A DNA stretch of 64,000 nucleotides from Gracilimonas sp031581265 (GCF_031581265.1 NZ_JAVLBQ010000007.1:1-64000), one strand, 5' to 3'. Positions 17,506-26,226 are shown, counted from the stretch's first letter. Program-made: numbers and translations. The notes: a model not told the origin generated them from the letters alone.

Positions 17506-20175
17506 ATGTCTCATAAGACTTCCGCCCAGATTCGCCAAGAATTTTTTGATTTCTTTGCCGAAAAGAATCACGCTATTGTTGACAGTGCTCCTGTAGTTCC
17601 CAAAAACGACCCTACCCTTCTCTTTACTAATGCGGGGATGAACCAGTTTAAGTCTATTTTTCTGGGGGAGGAAGACGCCCTTCAACATGAAGGAAAAACA
17701 TGGAAACGTGCGGCGGATACCCAAAAATGTATTCGTGTGAGCGGTAAGCATAATGACCTCGAGGAAGTTGGCCACGATACCTACCACCACACCTTATTTG
17801 AGATGCTGGGGAATTGGTCATTTGGGGATTATTTCAAAAAAGAAGCAATTGGCTGGGCTTGGGAATTACTAGTGGATAAATGGGGCCTTGATTCTGACCG
17901 ATTATATGCCACCGTTTTTGAAGGTGATGAAGCTGATGGACTGCCGGTGGATGATGAAGCCATCGAACTTTGGAAAAGTGAAACGAGTATTGATCACGAT
18001 CACATCCTGAAGTGTAGTAAGAAAGATAATTTTTGGGAAATGGGTGAAACCGGTCCGTGCGGACCTTGTTCTGAAGTACACATCGACCTCCGTTCCGATG
18101 AAGAACGCAAAAAGAAACCCGGTCGCGATTTGGTGAATATGGACGATCCCCGCGTCATGGAGATCTGGAACCTGGTTTTCATTCAGTTTAACAGAAAACC
18201 GGATACCTCCCTTGAAAAACTGCCTGCCCAACACGTGGATACCGGAATGGGCTTCGAACGAATTTGTGCAGTGCTGCAGGAAAAGACCTCTAATTACGAT
18301 ACCGATGTCTTCACTCCGCTGCTAAATGAAATTTCGGATATGGCGGGACTGACCTACGGCGAGGATGAAGAAAAAGATATTGCCATGCGGGTTATTTCCG
18401 ATCACATTCGGGCGGTTACTTTTTCTATTGCAGATGGAGCTTCTCCCGGAAATGATGGGCGCGGTTATGTGATACGAAGAATTCTTCGTCGGGCTATTAG
18501 ATATGGATGGGATGTTTTGGATTTCAAAGAGCCCTTTTTCTACAAATTGGTGGATGTGTTGGCCGAGCAGTTCAAGGATGTGTTCCTGGAAATCAAAGCT
18601 CAGAAAGAATATATCGTAAACGTGATCCGCTCTGAAGAAAAGAGCTTCCTGAAAACACTGGGACAGGGCATTGAGTTGTTCAATGAGATGGTGGAAGGCA
18701 AAAAGAAATTATCCGGAGAGGATGCTTTCAAGCTTCACGATACTTATGGATTTCCTATTGACTTGACCGAACTGATGGCCCGGGAACGTGGCGTTGAGGT
18801 AGATGTGGAAGGCTTCAACAAGCACATGCAAGCCCAGAAAGATCGTGCTCGCGCTGCAGGTAAGTTTTCTGTGGATCAGAGTGATTCCAAATCCTGGAAT
18901 GTGCTTAAAGATACAGACGATTTTGAATTCGTAGGTTATGATGATGCCGAAGCTGAAGTTGAGATCACTGCATACCGAAAAGAAGGTGAACGTTTTGCAC
19001 TGCAACTCAATCGCACTCCTTTTTATGCTGAAAGTGGAGGTCAGGTAGCAGACACTGGTCTTATTACTAATGGTGATGAATATATCAAAGTGGTGGATGT
19101 GCAGAAGTCTAACGGGCAGTTCATTCATTATGTGGACAAACTCCCTGAAGACCTTTCCGGTACCTGGACAGCTTCCATTGATTTTGACCGACGCGTTGAA
19201 ATTCAAAAACATCACTCAGCTACACACTTGGTTCATGCTGCGCTTCGCGGAATTTTGGGAGATCATGTGCAACAGAAAGGCTCGCTGGTGGATGAAGAGC
19301 ATCTGCGGTTTGACTTCTCCCACTTTGAAGCTATGACGGATGAGCAACTGGATGAAGTGGAGCAGTTGGTAAATGAGAAAATCCAGGAAAATATCCCGCT
19401 GCAGGAAGAGCGAAATGTGCCAATAGATGAAGCCAAAGAGCGAGGTGCCATGATGTTGTTTGGTGAAAAGTATGGTGAGTCCGTTCGGGTAATTACTTTT
19501 GACGAAGATTATTCGGTGGAATTGTGTGGGGGTACCCATGTAGGCGCTACCGGTGAGATCGGCTATTTCCGGTTCACTAATGAAACTTCTGTGGCAGCAG
19601 GAATCCGACGAATTGAGGCGGTTTGTGGAACTCAGGCTGACAAGCTTCTCCGCAATGAAAAACATTTATTACAACAGGTGAAAGGTGCTATCGGTCAAAC
19701 CCAGGACTTGGCAGCTGACATCAACAAATTGATCGAGGATAAGAAAGCCCTCGAGAAGGAGCTCGAAAAAGTACAGATGCAAAACACGGGCGCCAAGCTG
19801 GATGAACTCATACAAAGTGCCAGTTCATATGACTCGGGAATCAAACTGGTGAAAGGGGAAATCTCAGGCGCCGATATGGATGCCCTCAAACAATTAGGCT
19901 ATGATGGTCTTCAGAAAGTGAAGGAGAATACCGTCATCGTACTTGGTACCAGGGATGAGGACGAAGGCAAAGTCTATTTGATGGTGGCTGTTACCGACGA
20001 TCTCATCAAAGGAAAAGGATTGAAGGCCGGGGCATTGGTTGGTCAGCTTGGAAGGCTTGTTGGCGGCGGCGGCGGCGGTCAGCCTAACTTAGCAACGGCC
20101 GGTGGACGTCAGCCCGAAAAACTTGCCGAAGCCTTAGAAAAAGTGAATGAATTGATTGATTCAGTAGATAAGTGA
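17506..20175 (+). CDS. alaS: Alanyl-tRNA synthetase
   Basis: 889 residues, full length. The class II catalytic domain is at the N-terminus (PTLLFTNAGMNQFK is motif 1; GRGYVIRRILRRA follows later). The editing domain has the zinc site H570-SAT-H574 and C674-GGT-H678. A coiled coil (about 730-770) leads to the C-Ala domain, whose glycine loop GGGGGG precedes QPNLATAGG. It charges tRNA-Ala and clears Ser/Gly mischarging. The start at 17506 gives the usual N-terminus (TSAQIRQEFFDFF). It is unrelated to the sugar genes that surround it. Confidence 0.97.
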   Translation: MSHKTSAQIRQEFFDFFAEKNHAIVDSAPVVPKNDPTLLFTNAGMNQFKSIFLGEEDALQHEGKTWKRAADTQKCIRVSGKHNDLEEVGHDTYHHTLFEMLGNWSFGDYFKKEAIGWAWELLVDKWGLDSDRLYATVFEGDEADGLPVDDEAIELWKSETSIDHDHILKCSKKDNFWEMGETGPCGPCSEVHIDLRSDEERKKKPGRDLVNMDDPRVMEIWNLVFIQFNRKPDTSLEKLPAQHVDTGMGFERICAVLQEKTSNYDTDVFTPLLNEISDMAGLTYGEDEEKDIAMRVISDHIRAVTFSIADGASPGNDGRGYVIRRILRRAIRYGWDVLDFKEPFFYKLVDVLAEQFKDVFLEIKAQKEYIVNVIRSEEKSFLKTLGQGIELFNEMVEGKKKLSGEDAFKLHDTYGFPIDLTELMARERGVEVDVEGFNKHMQAQKDRARAAGKFSVDQSDSKSWNVLKDTDDFEFVGYDDAEAEVEITAYRKEGERFALQLNRTPFYAESGGQVADTGLITNGDEYIKVVDVQKSNGQFIHYVDKLPEDLSGTWTASIDFDRRVEIQKHHSATHLVHAALRGILGDHVQQKGSLVDEEHLRFDFSHFEAMTDEQLDEVEQLVNEKIQENIPLQEERNVPIDEAKERGAMMLFGEKYGESVRVITFDEDYSVELCGGTHVGATGEIGYFRFTNETSVAAGIRRIEAVCGTQADKLLRNEKHLLQQVKGAIGQTQDLAADINKLIEDKKALEKELEKVQMQNTGAKLDELIQSASSYDSGIKLVKGEISGADMDALKQLGYDGLQKVKENTVIVLGTRDEDEGKVYLMVAVTDDLIKGKGLKAGALVGQLGRLVGGGGGGQPNLATAGGRQPEKLAEALEKVNELIDSVDK

Positions 20176-20315
20176 AAAGTTCGAAAAGTCGTAATCTTGA
20201 GGAATTGAAGCGTCTTCACAAGGTAATTACAAAAAAAAAGAGTTTTTTAAATTTATCTTTACTTAACCGAAAGCACTGTTAGCAAAATTTAAGCTCTAAA
20301 AAAGATTACTGTTAA

Positions 20316-21650
20316 ATGAATCAATTAAAAAGTCTTTTAAACAAAATAGAATACAAAAACTACACCATAGGCATCGTAGGCTTAGGGTACGTAGGTTTAC
20401 CCTTAATGTGGACCTTCCACCAAAGCGGAATGCCCGTCCTCGGTTTTGATATTGACCCAAAGAAAATCCAAAACCTGAAAAACGGTATCCCCTACATCAA
20501 GCACCTCGGAACCGAGATGATGGAAATCCTCGCCAACTCCGATAAAGCCGATGCCACCACCGATTTCTCCCGCCTCGATGAAGCCGATGCTATTTTGTTA
20601 TGTGTGCCCACGCCGCTTGACCACCACCGCGAGCCGGATATGAGCTATGTGGAGCAGACCACTGAAACGGTCTCAAAATATTTGCGGAAGGGGCAGTTGG
20701 TGATCCTCGAATCTACTACCTGGCCGGGGACGACTGAGGAGCTGATGATCCCAATTTTGGAGAAGAACTCCGGACTGAAAGCCGGAACCGATTTTTATGT
20801 AGCCTACAGTCCCGAGCGCGAAGACCCGGGCAACCCGGATTTCAATACCGCCAAGATCCCCAAAGTGGTGGGCGGACATGGAGACGAGGCCCTGAAGCTG
20901 GCCACCGCCATGTACGATACGGCAATTGTGCAAACCGTGCCGGTCTCTGATTGCAAGACCGCCGAGGCCACCAAGCTGACCGAAAACATCTTCCGCTCGG
21001 TTAATATTGCCCTGGTGAATGAGCTGAAGGTGGTTTACGAAGCCATGGGCATTGATGTACACGAAGTGCTGGATGCGGCGGCTACCAAGCCGTTTGGCTT
21101 CATGAAATTTACACCCGGACCCGGGCTGGGTGGACACTGTATTCCCATTGACCCGTTCTACCTCACCTGGAAAGCCCGCGAGTTTGAGAAGCACACCCGC
21201 TTCATTGAGCTGGCCGGAGAGGTAAACACGAATATGCCCACCTACGTGGTGGACCGAACCATGCACGCCTTAAACACCCACAAAAAAGCTATGAACGGCA
21301 GCAAGATCCTTGTGATCGGACTCGCCTACAAACCGGATGTGGACGACATGCGTGAATCCCCAACTTTCAAGATCTTTGATCTGCTCAAAGCAAAAGGAGC
21401 TGAAATTGCCTATTACGATCCGTTCATTCCTGAGGTGTTGCCAACTCGTGAACATGCAGATTGGACAGGAGCAAAATCTATTGAGTGGAATAAAGAAAAT
21501 GTCTCAGGTTTTGATGCCGTGTTGATCTCCACCAATCATTCGAGCATTGATTATGTAGAGCTTGCTGAGTGGAGTGACTGCATTATTGATACGAGGAATA
21601 CAATGGCGAGTGTTGAGGTCAAAAATGATATTCATATTTTTAAAGCGTGA
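20316..21650 (+). CDS. wbpA: UDP-N-acetylglucosamine 6-dehydrogenase (WbpA family)
   Basis: 444 residues of the UDP-glucose/GDP-mannose dehydrogenase superfamily. The NAD-binding motif is IGIVGLGYVGLPL, and the active-site cysteine lies in GPGLGGHCIPIDPFYL. The C-terminal domain reads LVIGLAYKPDVDDMRESPTF. Motifs match WbpA-type enzymes, which oxidise UDP-GlcNAc to UDP-GlcNAcA with two NAD. It supplies the first step for the WbpB, WbpE and WbpD homologues on the other side of alaS. Base composition changes within the gene: one line I counted near 20941 is about 60 percent GC, while 21421-21540 is about 40-47 percent. Confidence 0.88.
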   Translation: MNQLKSLLNKIEYKNYTIGIVGLGYVGLPLMWTFHQSGMPVLGFDIDPKKIQNLKNGIPYIKHLGTEMMEILANSDKADATTDFSRLDEADAILLCVPTPLDHHREPDMSYVEQTTETVSKYLRKGQLVILESTTWPGTTEELMIPILEKNSGLKAGTDFYVAYSPEREDPGNPDFNTAKIPKVVGGHGDEALKLATAMYDTAIVQTVPVSDCKTAEATKLTENIFRSVNIALVNELKVVYEAMGIDVHEVLDAAATKPFGFMKFTPGPGLGGHCIPIDPFYLTWKAREFEKHTRFIELAGEVNTNMPTYVVDRTMHALNTHKKAMNGSKILVIGLAYKPDVDDMRESPTFKIFDLLKAKGAEIAYYDPFIPEVLPTREHADWTGAKSIEWNKENVSGFDAVLISTNHSSIDYVELAEWSDCIIDTRNTMASVEVKNDIHIFKA

Positions 21651-21656
21651 CAGGGT

Positions 21657-21804
21657 AATGAAAAATTAAAGATTAAAATTAGGTATAACGCCTTAAATAC
21701 TATTGATCATTTTGATCACTAGAATTCGGGACTAAGAAAATATATAGTGTGATTTCAGTTCATGTATCTTAAGCAAACTAATTTCTAATCTTTAATTTTT
21801 CATT
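21657..21804. repeat. AT-rich inverted repeat downstream of wbpA
   Basis: Arms of 26-27 bp (21657-21682 and 21778-21804) are complementary except for one extra base. Each includes AATGAAAAATTAAAGATTA or its complement. They flank about 95 bp without coding potential. It may act as a bidirectional 3-prime end structure, or it may be a MITE remnant. The remaining sequence to 21980 shows only one tiny ORF. Confidence 0.6.
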
Positions 21805-21822
21805 TTGAGTTCCTCAAAGAAT

Positions 21823-21915
21823 ATGAACAAAGACTCTAAAATATACACGGCAGAACACTTTGAAGAGGCATATTACACAGTTTTAGAAAAATTGGAAGAA
21901 AACGCAACTGACTAG
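21823..21915 (+). CDS. Possible 30-residue peptide, doubtful
   Basis: An ATG-initiated frame encodes a charged, helix-prone peptide (MNKDSKIYTAEHFEEAYY and on to a TAG). No homologue is recognised. It could be the remnant of a longer gene damaged when the adjacent IS element inserted, or chance. It is listed only because it is the sole open frame with plausible composition in the gap. Confidence 0.15.
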   Translation: MNKDSKIYTAEHFEEAYYTVLEKLEENATD

Positions 21916-21980
21916 TTAGAGATATATGATTACTGTATAGGTTGGTTTTTTTTATCAATTATTGATTTATTATTTAATAA

Positions 21981-22697
21981 GGGTCAAGAAAACTTAAGCG
22001 GTTCTTAACTGATGAATGTTAACAATTTTGGAGAAATATTTTCTTTACGATAATTAAACCGAAATTCAGACTCTTTTAGGTGCAAATAGAACGTGAACGG
22101 ATACATTCCCCGACACTTAACTAATCGGGTTTAGCAAATCCCCAGAACCCTTTAATACCATTAATATCACTGGTCGAATTGACAAATTCATTGCAAGCGT
22201 GATCAACCCAAAAGTGTTTGGCATACCCCACTCCGTTACAGCCTCTCCATCAATCGGAGTGAATAATACTTGGGACTCACTTTGCCTCGAATAACACCTT
22301 GAAGGCTTTTTTGGAAGCATTTGGAGTAATTTTTGAATACACGTTTCCATTACGTTTAAAGATACCGAAAACAATGGTTTTACCTCTGGCTACCCGGCCT
22401 CGTTTACCTTTGGTCCTGCGGCACCGAAGTAAGATTCATCGACTTCAACTTGCCCACTAAAAGGGGGCTCTCACAAAGCTGAGCAATGCGAGCACGAATC
22501 CCCTTCAAATACTTGTTTACAGAATTAGGACTCAGGTGATTCAATTCGGTTATCTGAGTGGCGGTCAAATCTAGACAAAAAAGCTTCAAAAGCTGCTTGA
22601 ATTTACCCTCTGAAATTTTTGAACGGTAAACAAGTTTTTTATTGATTGGCATGCAATAACTTACGGAATTATAAATTTCCTTAAGTTATCTTGACCC
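21981..22697. mobile_element. Decayed IS1595-family insertion sequence, 717 bp
   Basis: The left end GGGTCAAGAAAACTTAAG and the inverted right end (22680-22697, reading GGGTCAAGATAACTTAAG on the minus strand) match at 17 of 18 positions. The flanks TTTAATAA (21973-21980) and TTTAAAAA (22698-22705) are a near-perfect 8-bp target duplication, the size expected for this family. The interior is a frameshifted transposase on the minus strand. The right end lies only 24 bp from the ECF promoter of the next gene. Confidence 0.85.
22005..22652 (-). pseudogene. Frameshifted IS1595-family (ISXO2-like) transposase
   Basis: The N-terminus from 22652 (MPINKKLVYRSKISEGKF) and the helix-turn-helix TATQITELNHLSPNSVNKYL are intact. 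Past CESP the frame shifts. In other frames I read KTIVFGIFKRNGNVY-like sequence, IIHSD-WRG (with a stop replacing Gly), GVGYAKHFWVDHACNEFVN and INGIKGFWGFAK. The C-terminus follows after another shift (MYPFTFYLHLKESEFRFNYR) to a stop at 22005. These are the DDE/N-type catalytic region and tail of the family. At least two frameshifts and internal stops inactivate it. Confidence 0.85.
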
Positions 22698-22721
22698 TTT
22701 AAAAATACCAATAACGAAACT

Positions 22722-22748
22722 GTAACCTTTTCCCCTGGGATGAGTGTA
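22722..22748 (+). promoter_or_regulatory. ECF-type promoter of the sigma/anti-sigma operon
   Basis: The -35 box is GTAACCTTTT and the -10 box is GTGTATAA, with 17 bp between GTAAC and GTGTA. The same boxes at the same spacing occur at 24440-24466 and 26227-26253. Similarity with the 24440 copy continues through the leader (ATGAAAACAC and GGGATAGAA). Confidence 0.75.
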
Positions 22749-22782
22749 TAAGTATGAAAACACAAAACCCGGGATAGAAAAG

Positions 22783-23346
22783 TTGGATTCAACATCGGAT
22801 AAAGCACTTATGATGAAGGTAAAAAAAGGAGACCTCGATAAGTTAGGTTTGCTTTTTGAACGGTATAACCGGCCGTTGTTCAGTTTTTTCTATCGGATGT
22901 GTAAATGCACTGACACCAGCGAAGATCTTGTGCAGTCCGTATTTGAACGAATCCTGAAATACCGAGAGACCTATACCGGCGATGGTAAATTCAGTACCTG
23001 GATATTCAGCATAGCCCGAAATGCACACATCGATCATTATCGAAAGAAGCAAAGAGAGGCCGTGCCGGTTGAAATTTATGAAAACCGGTTGGAGTCAGAA
23101 GAGACCGAAGAGCCGGAAGTGATAAACAAAAAAGAGAAAAAAGAATTACTCGAAATTGCCCTCGATCGTCTGGATGATGAGAAAAGAGAAGTTGTGATAT
23201 TGAGTCGCTTTGAAGGACTCAAATATAAAGAAATTGCTCAAATCCTGGACACCACGGAAGGGGCCATCAAAACAAAGATGTTTAGGGCATTAAAAGAGAT
23301 CAAAGATTTGGTAAACATGTTAAGTGAGGAATGCAGCTATGAATAA
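22783..23346 (+). CDS. ECF-family RNA polymerase sigma factor
   Basis: About 187 residues from the TTG at 22783. Region 2 has the -10-recognition helix (DLVQSVFERILKYRETYTG, then FSTWIFSIARNAHIDHYRK). Region 4 has the helix-turn-helix LKYKEIAQILDTTEGAIKTK. An in-frame GTG at 22744 overlaps the -10 box of the likely promoter, so it cannot be the start of that transcript. TTG 22783 or ATG 22810 are better. The stop overlaps the anti-sigma start by 8 bp, implying translational coupling. The sequence suggests autoregulation and control of the two downstream operons, whose promoters share its boxes. The inducing signal is unknown. Confidence 0.9.
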   Translation: MDSTSDKALMMKVKKGDLDKLGLLFERYNRPLFSFFYRMCKCTDTSEDLVQSVFERILKYRETYTGDGKFSTWIFSIARNAHIDHYRKKQREAVPVEIYENRLESEETEEPEVINKKEKKELLEIALDRLDDEKREVVILSRFEGLKYKEIAQILDTTEGAIKTKMFRALKEIKDLVNMLSEECSYE

Positions 23347-24130
23347 GAACTATGAACAACTTATAGCCGATTATATATCCGGAAACCTGGAACAAGCCGG
23401 TAAGAATAGAGTGGAGGAACTTATTGCAAACGGTGAAATTGACTTTACCGAGTTTCGTGAGCTGGAAAAGATGTATGATGATCTGGATACGATTTCAACT
23501 CCCAAACCATCCGATGAGCTGAGTACCCGCTTTTATACGATGCTCGAAAAGGAAAAGAAGGCTAAAGCAAAATCATGGAGTGAATACCTTATTCACCACA
23601 TACAAAATGTGGCAGCAGAAATTACGATGCCGCGATTGGCCTACACGGTGGTACTGTTATTGATAGGTGGATTTGCCGGGACATTGTTAAATAATAATAA
23701 CCAAACTCAAATTGAACAGCTGAGTCAGGAGATGCAGGCCATGAAGGAAATGATGATGGTAAATATGCTCGAAGGCTCATCCGCCGCCGATCGGCTGAAA
23801 GCCGTGAATATCAGCACCGAACTCCCCTCAGCCGACACCGAAGCCATACAAGCCCTGCTTTTCACACTCAATAAAGATTCCAGCGTAAATGTTCGCGTAC
23901 AGGCTATTGAGGCCTTAAAGCGATTGGGAGATAATGAGTATGTACGCGAGGGATTAGTACGCTCCATCGCCAAACAAGAATCCCCTATTGTGATCATTGA
24001 ACTTGCGGACGCCATGATTGAACTGGAACTCAAAAACGGAGCCTCAGAATTCGAACGTCTCCTGCAGGAGAGAGAATTCGACTACACCGTAGAACAAAAA
24101 CTCCAAAGCAGCATCGCTGTACTAATGTAA
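23339..24130 (+). CDS. Membrane anti-sigma factor with HEAT-like periplasmic domain
   Basis: From the ATG at 23339 it has 263 residues. A cytoplasmic sigma-binding region comes first (1-99, including LIADYISGNLEQAGKNRVEE), then one transmembrane helix (about 100-117, AYTVVLLLIGGFAGTLL), a methionine-rich coiled coil (LSQEMQAMKEMMM) and a C-terminal alpha-helical domain with HEAT-like repeats (VNVRVQAIEALKRLGDNEYV, then SPIVIIELADAMIEL). No zinc-binding HxxxCxxC motif is visible. By position and architecture it holds the neighbouring sigma factor at the membrane and senses an envelope signal through the HEAT domain. An earlier in-frame start at 23324 would give five extra residues. Confidence 0.82.
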   Translation: MNKNYEQLIADYISGNLEQAGKNRVEELIANGEIDFTEFRELEKMYDDLDTISTPKPSDELSTRFYTMLEKEKKAKAKSWSEYLIHHIQNVAAEITMPRLAYTVVLLLIGGFAGTLLNNNNQTQIEQLSQEMQAMKEMMMVNMLEGSSAADRLKAVNISTELPSADTEAIQALLFTLNKDSSVNVRVQAIEALKRLGDNEYVREGLVRSIAKQESPIVIIELADAMIELELKNGASEFERLLQEREFDYTVEQKLQSSIAVLM

Positions 24131-24185
24131 TCCCTCTCTTCAAAAAACCCCCGTCATTGCTATTACTAAATTAACTTCCAACAAC

Positions 24186-24337
24186 TTGTCACCCAGAGCA
24201 GGAAATGAGTTAGGGAGGAATAGATAGTATTACGCGATGGGTCTCAAATATTGATCTGGCAAGTAGTTTTATTATTTGAGATCCCTCGCGATAAACAACG
24301 AGCTCACCATAATTTACGAGCGACTCGGGATGACAAT
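24186..24337. repeat. Palindromic dispersed element (GATCTCAA family), copy 2
   Basis: It starts TTGTCACCCAGAGC and ends CTCGGGATGACAATT, with inner GGGTCTCAAA and TTTGAGATCCCTCGCG arms. It is the same design as the copies at 8833, 43393 and 43926. The rest of 24131-24439 is AT-rich, with a short GAATATTCCTCTGTTCAATATT dyad-type word near 24387 that recurs near 31343. Confidence 0.72.
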
Positions 24338-24439
24338 TCTTGGGTAGCATTGTTTTAAAAAGCCCGGAAAAATACCCTTCGACATTGAATATTCCTCTGT
24401 TCAATATTCGATATTCAAATCCCCAACCCCAAAAACCCT

Positions 24440-24466
24440 GTAACCTTTTCTTCTGACATCAGTGTA
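24440..24466 (+). promoter_or_regulatory. ECF-type promoter of the DUF4097 genes
   Basis: GTAACCTTTTC, a 17-bp spacer measured from GTAAC to GTGTA, then GTGTATAAC. The leader that follows resembles that of the sigma operon for about 40 bases, suggesting the whole promoter-leader block was duplicated. The first ATG of the downstream gene is at 24513. Confidence 0.75.
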
Positions 24467-24512
24467 TAACAATGAAAACACTATAAACGGGAATAGAATA
24501 AAGTAATTAATT

Positions 24513-25400
24513 ATGAATTGGATAATACCGTTATTGATATGGGGACTTGGATTTACTAGTGCCGAACAGCAACCAAGTTCAACGAGCTCATCGTCTGAAG
24601 ATGTAGAAATGCGAATTCCGGCTTCCGAGTTTAATGCAAAGACCATCTTTCATTTAAAGAACATAAACGGGACTTTAGAGGCGGTCGGATAGAATGGTGA
24701 TAACATTCTGATTACCGGTGAGAAGATTATTAAAGACAAATCAGGCAATAGCGGAATAAATCCCGATGAAATTTACCTGGATCGATTGAGTGGGCAGAAC
24801 AACCTTTTTGTTTTTGTAAGACACCCTGATGCCGAAATAAAATTAGAAGGAAATGAACTGCATTACTCTTTCCACCGAAAGAAAAGGAATCACAGCTATG
24901 ATGAAAATGAACTCAATTTTGAATTCAACTTACAGATTAAAATTCCGAGAGAAATGACGTCGGAACTTTCAACCATTAACGGGAAGGAAGTCAGTATTAC
25001 CGGTATGTTCAATGGCGCCAGCGCAGGAAATATAAATGGAAATGTGTTTGTAAGTGAAGTAAGGGGACCTGTCAAAGCTAAAACCATTAACGGGGATGTG
25101 AAGGTGGAATATGCAGAAGCTCCCTCAGGAGAAGCAGATTTTGGAACCATTAATGGCTCTATCGAGGTCATTGCTCCAAAAAATTTATCAGCCCTTGTAA
25201 CCTTTAAGAGTTTACGCGGTGAATTATATACCGACTTCGAACAAATCAAACATGTATCAAACCGAAAGAAACGTAATACGGATGGGATGAAACGGTTCAG
25301 CATTGACGTTTCCGATGCCATACAATTTGGCGAAGGCGGACCTGAACTGCGTTTCGAATTACTAAATGGAAACGCCTACATCAAAAAAATTAAATCATAA
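24513..25400 (+). pseudogene. DUF4097-type surface protein gene interrupted by an amber codon
   Basis: From the ATG at 24513 the frame reads a short signal-like start (MNWIIPLLIWGLGFTSA), then PASEFNAKTIFHLKNINGTL, and meets TAG at codon 60 (24690-24692). The same frame then stays open to 25400 with normal DUF4097 content: repeated TINGxVxV beta-helix turns (STINGKEVSI, GNINGNVFV, KTINGDVKV, GTINGSIEV). A single base change (for example TAT to TAG) explains the stop. A downstream restart at the TTG 24786 would lack a signal peptide. Alternatives are a base-calling error or natural suppression, neither of which can be tested here. The next gene encodes an intact paralogue, 11 bp away. Confidence 0.75.
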
Positions 25401-25411
25401 AAATAACTACC

Positions 25412-26224
25412 ATGAAGAAATTAAAAACAACAATCCTTTTAGGAATCATTATAAGTGCTTTAACCATCCCGGCACTTGCTCAAAACAGCATTGACGTGCC
25501 TCTTTCAAACCCCGGAGAGCCCGGAAAGCTCGTGATCAGTGCCATGTTCTCAGATGAAATTGAGGTGCGAACCCATAACCAAAATAACGTGATTGTTAAT
25601 TATAATGGGGAAGAGCAGCATGAAGACGACAGTGAAGCCATGAAAGACGGGCTTCGCAGAATTTCCGGGGGCGGACTCGGCCTTGAGGTCACCGAAGAAG
25701 ATAATGAAGTCCATATAACAACCGGCCCTATGCCCAATGGCGATCTGGAGATGCTGGTTTTAGTTCCCCGAAACTTTGGGTTGAAGTTGAATACGGTACA
25801 GGGAGATGTAAAAGTTTCCGGACTTCGCGGAGAGATGGAAATAAGTGCTGTGAACGGTGATATTGAGGTGTCCGATGTTGCAGGTACGGTACTGGTCAAT
25901 AGCGTTAACGGCGATATGAATATAGATTTCACCGCCATCAATCAAGAAAACCCGATGTCTTTTACCGGGGTGAATGGAGATATGGAGGTCTCATTTCCTG
26001 AGGATGCAGCCTTTACAGCAAAAATGAAAACCGAATGGGGCGATGTGTACACCAACTTTGATATGGATATAGACCGAAGCAGCTCAAAGTCTGAGTCTGA
26101 CGATGATAATGAGTTTAAAATTGCCATCAATAAATGGATTATAGGACAAGTAAACGGGGGCGGACCTGAGTTTCTGTTTAAAACATTGCATGGCGATATT
26201 TCCATCAGGAAAAAAGAAAATTAA
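25412..26224 (+). CDS. DUF4097 beta-helix envelope protein
   Basis: 270 residues with a signal peptide (residues 1-23, ending IPALAQ). The mature part is a right-handed beta-helix-like series of turns with the pattern SxxGDxxV (LNTVQGDVKV, SAVNGDIEV, NSVNGDMNI, TGVNGDMEV, KTLHGDISI). The family is usually periplasmic or surface-exposed, is frequently linked to ECF sigma/anti-sigma pairs in Bacteroidota, and lacks a known reaction. An Asp/Ser-rich insertion (SSSKSESDDDNE) precedes the last turns. It follows the interrupted paralogue and would be driven by the same ECF-type promoter. Confidence 0.85.
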   Translation: MKKLKTTILLGIIISALTIPALAQNSIDVPLSNPGEPGKLVISAMFSDEIEVRTHNQNNVIVNYNGEEQHEDDSEAMKDGLRRISGGGLGLEVTEEDNEVHITTGPMPNGDLEMLVLVPRNFGLKLNTVQGDVKVSGLRGEMEISAVNGDIEVSDVAGTVLVNSVNGDMNIDFTAINQENPMSFTGVNGDMEVSFPEDAAFTAKMKTEWGDVYTNFDMDIDRSSSKSESDDDNEFKIAINKWIIGQVNGGGPEFLFKTLHGDISIRKKEN

Positions 26225-26226
26225 GG

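Noticed and set aside
20058..20082. Run of GGC codons in alaS as a possible expansion or frameshift site
   Set aside because: The six-glycine loop is a normal part of the C-Ala domain of alanyl-tRNA synthetase.
24690..24692. TAG as a recoded codon (pyrrolysine or programmed readthrough)
   Set aside because: No pyl genes or stimulatory element are visible, and a single mutation or base error is simpler.
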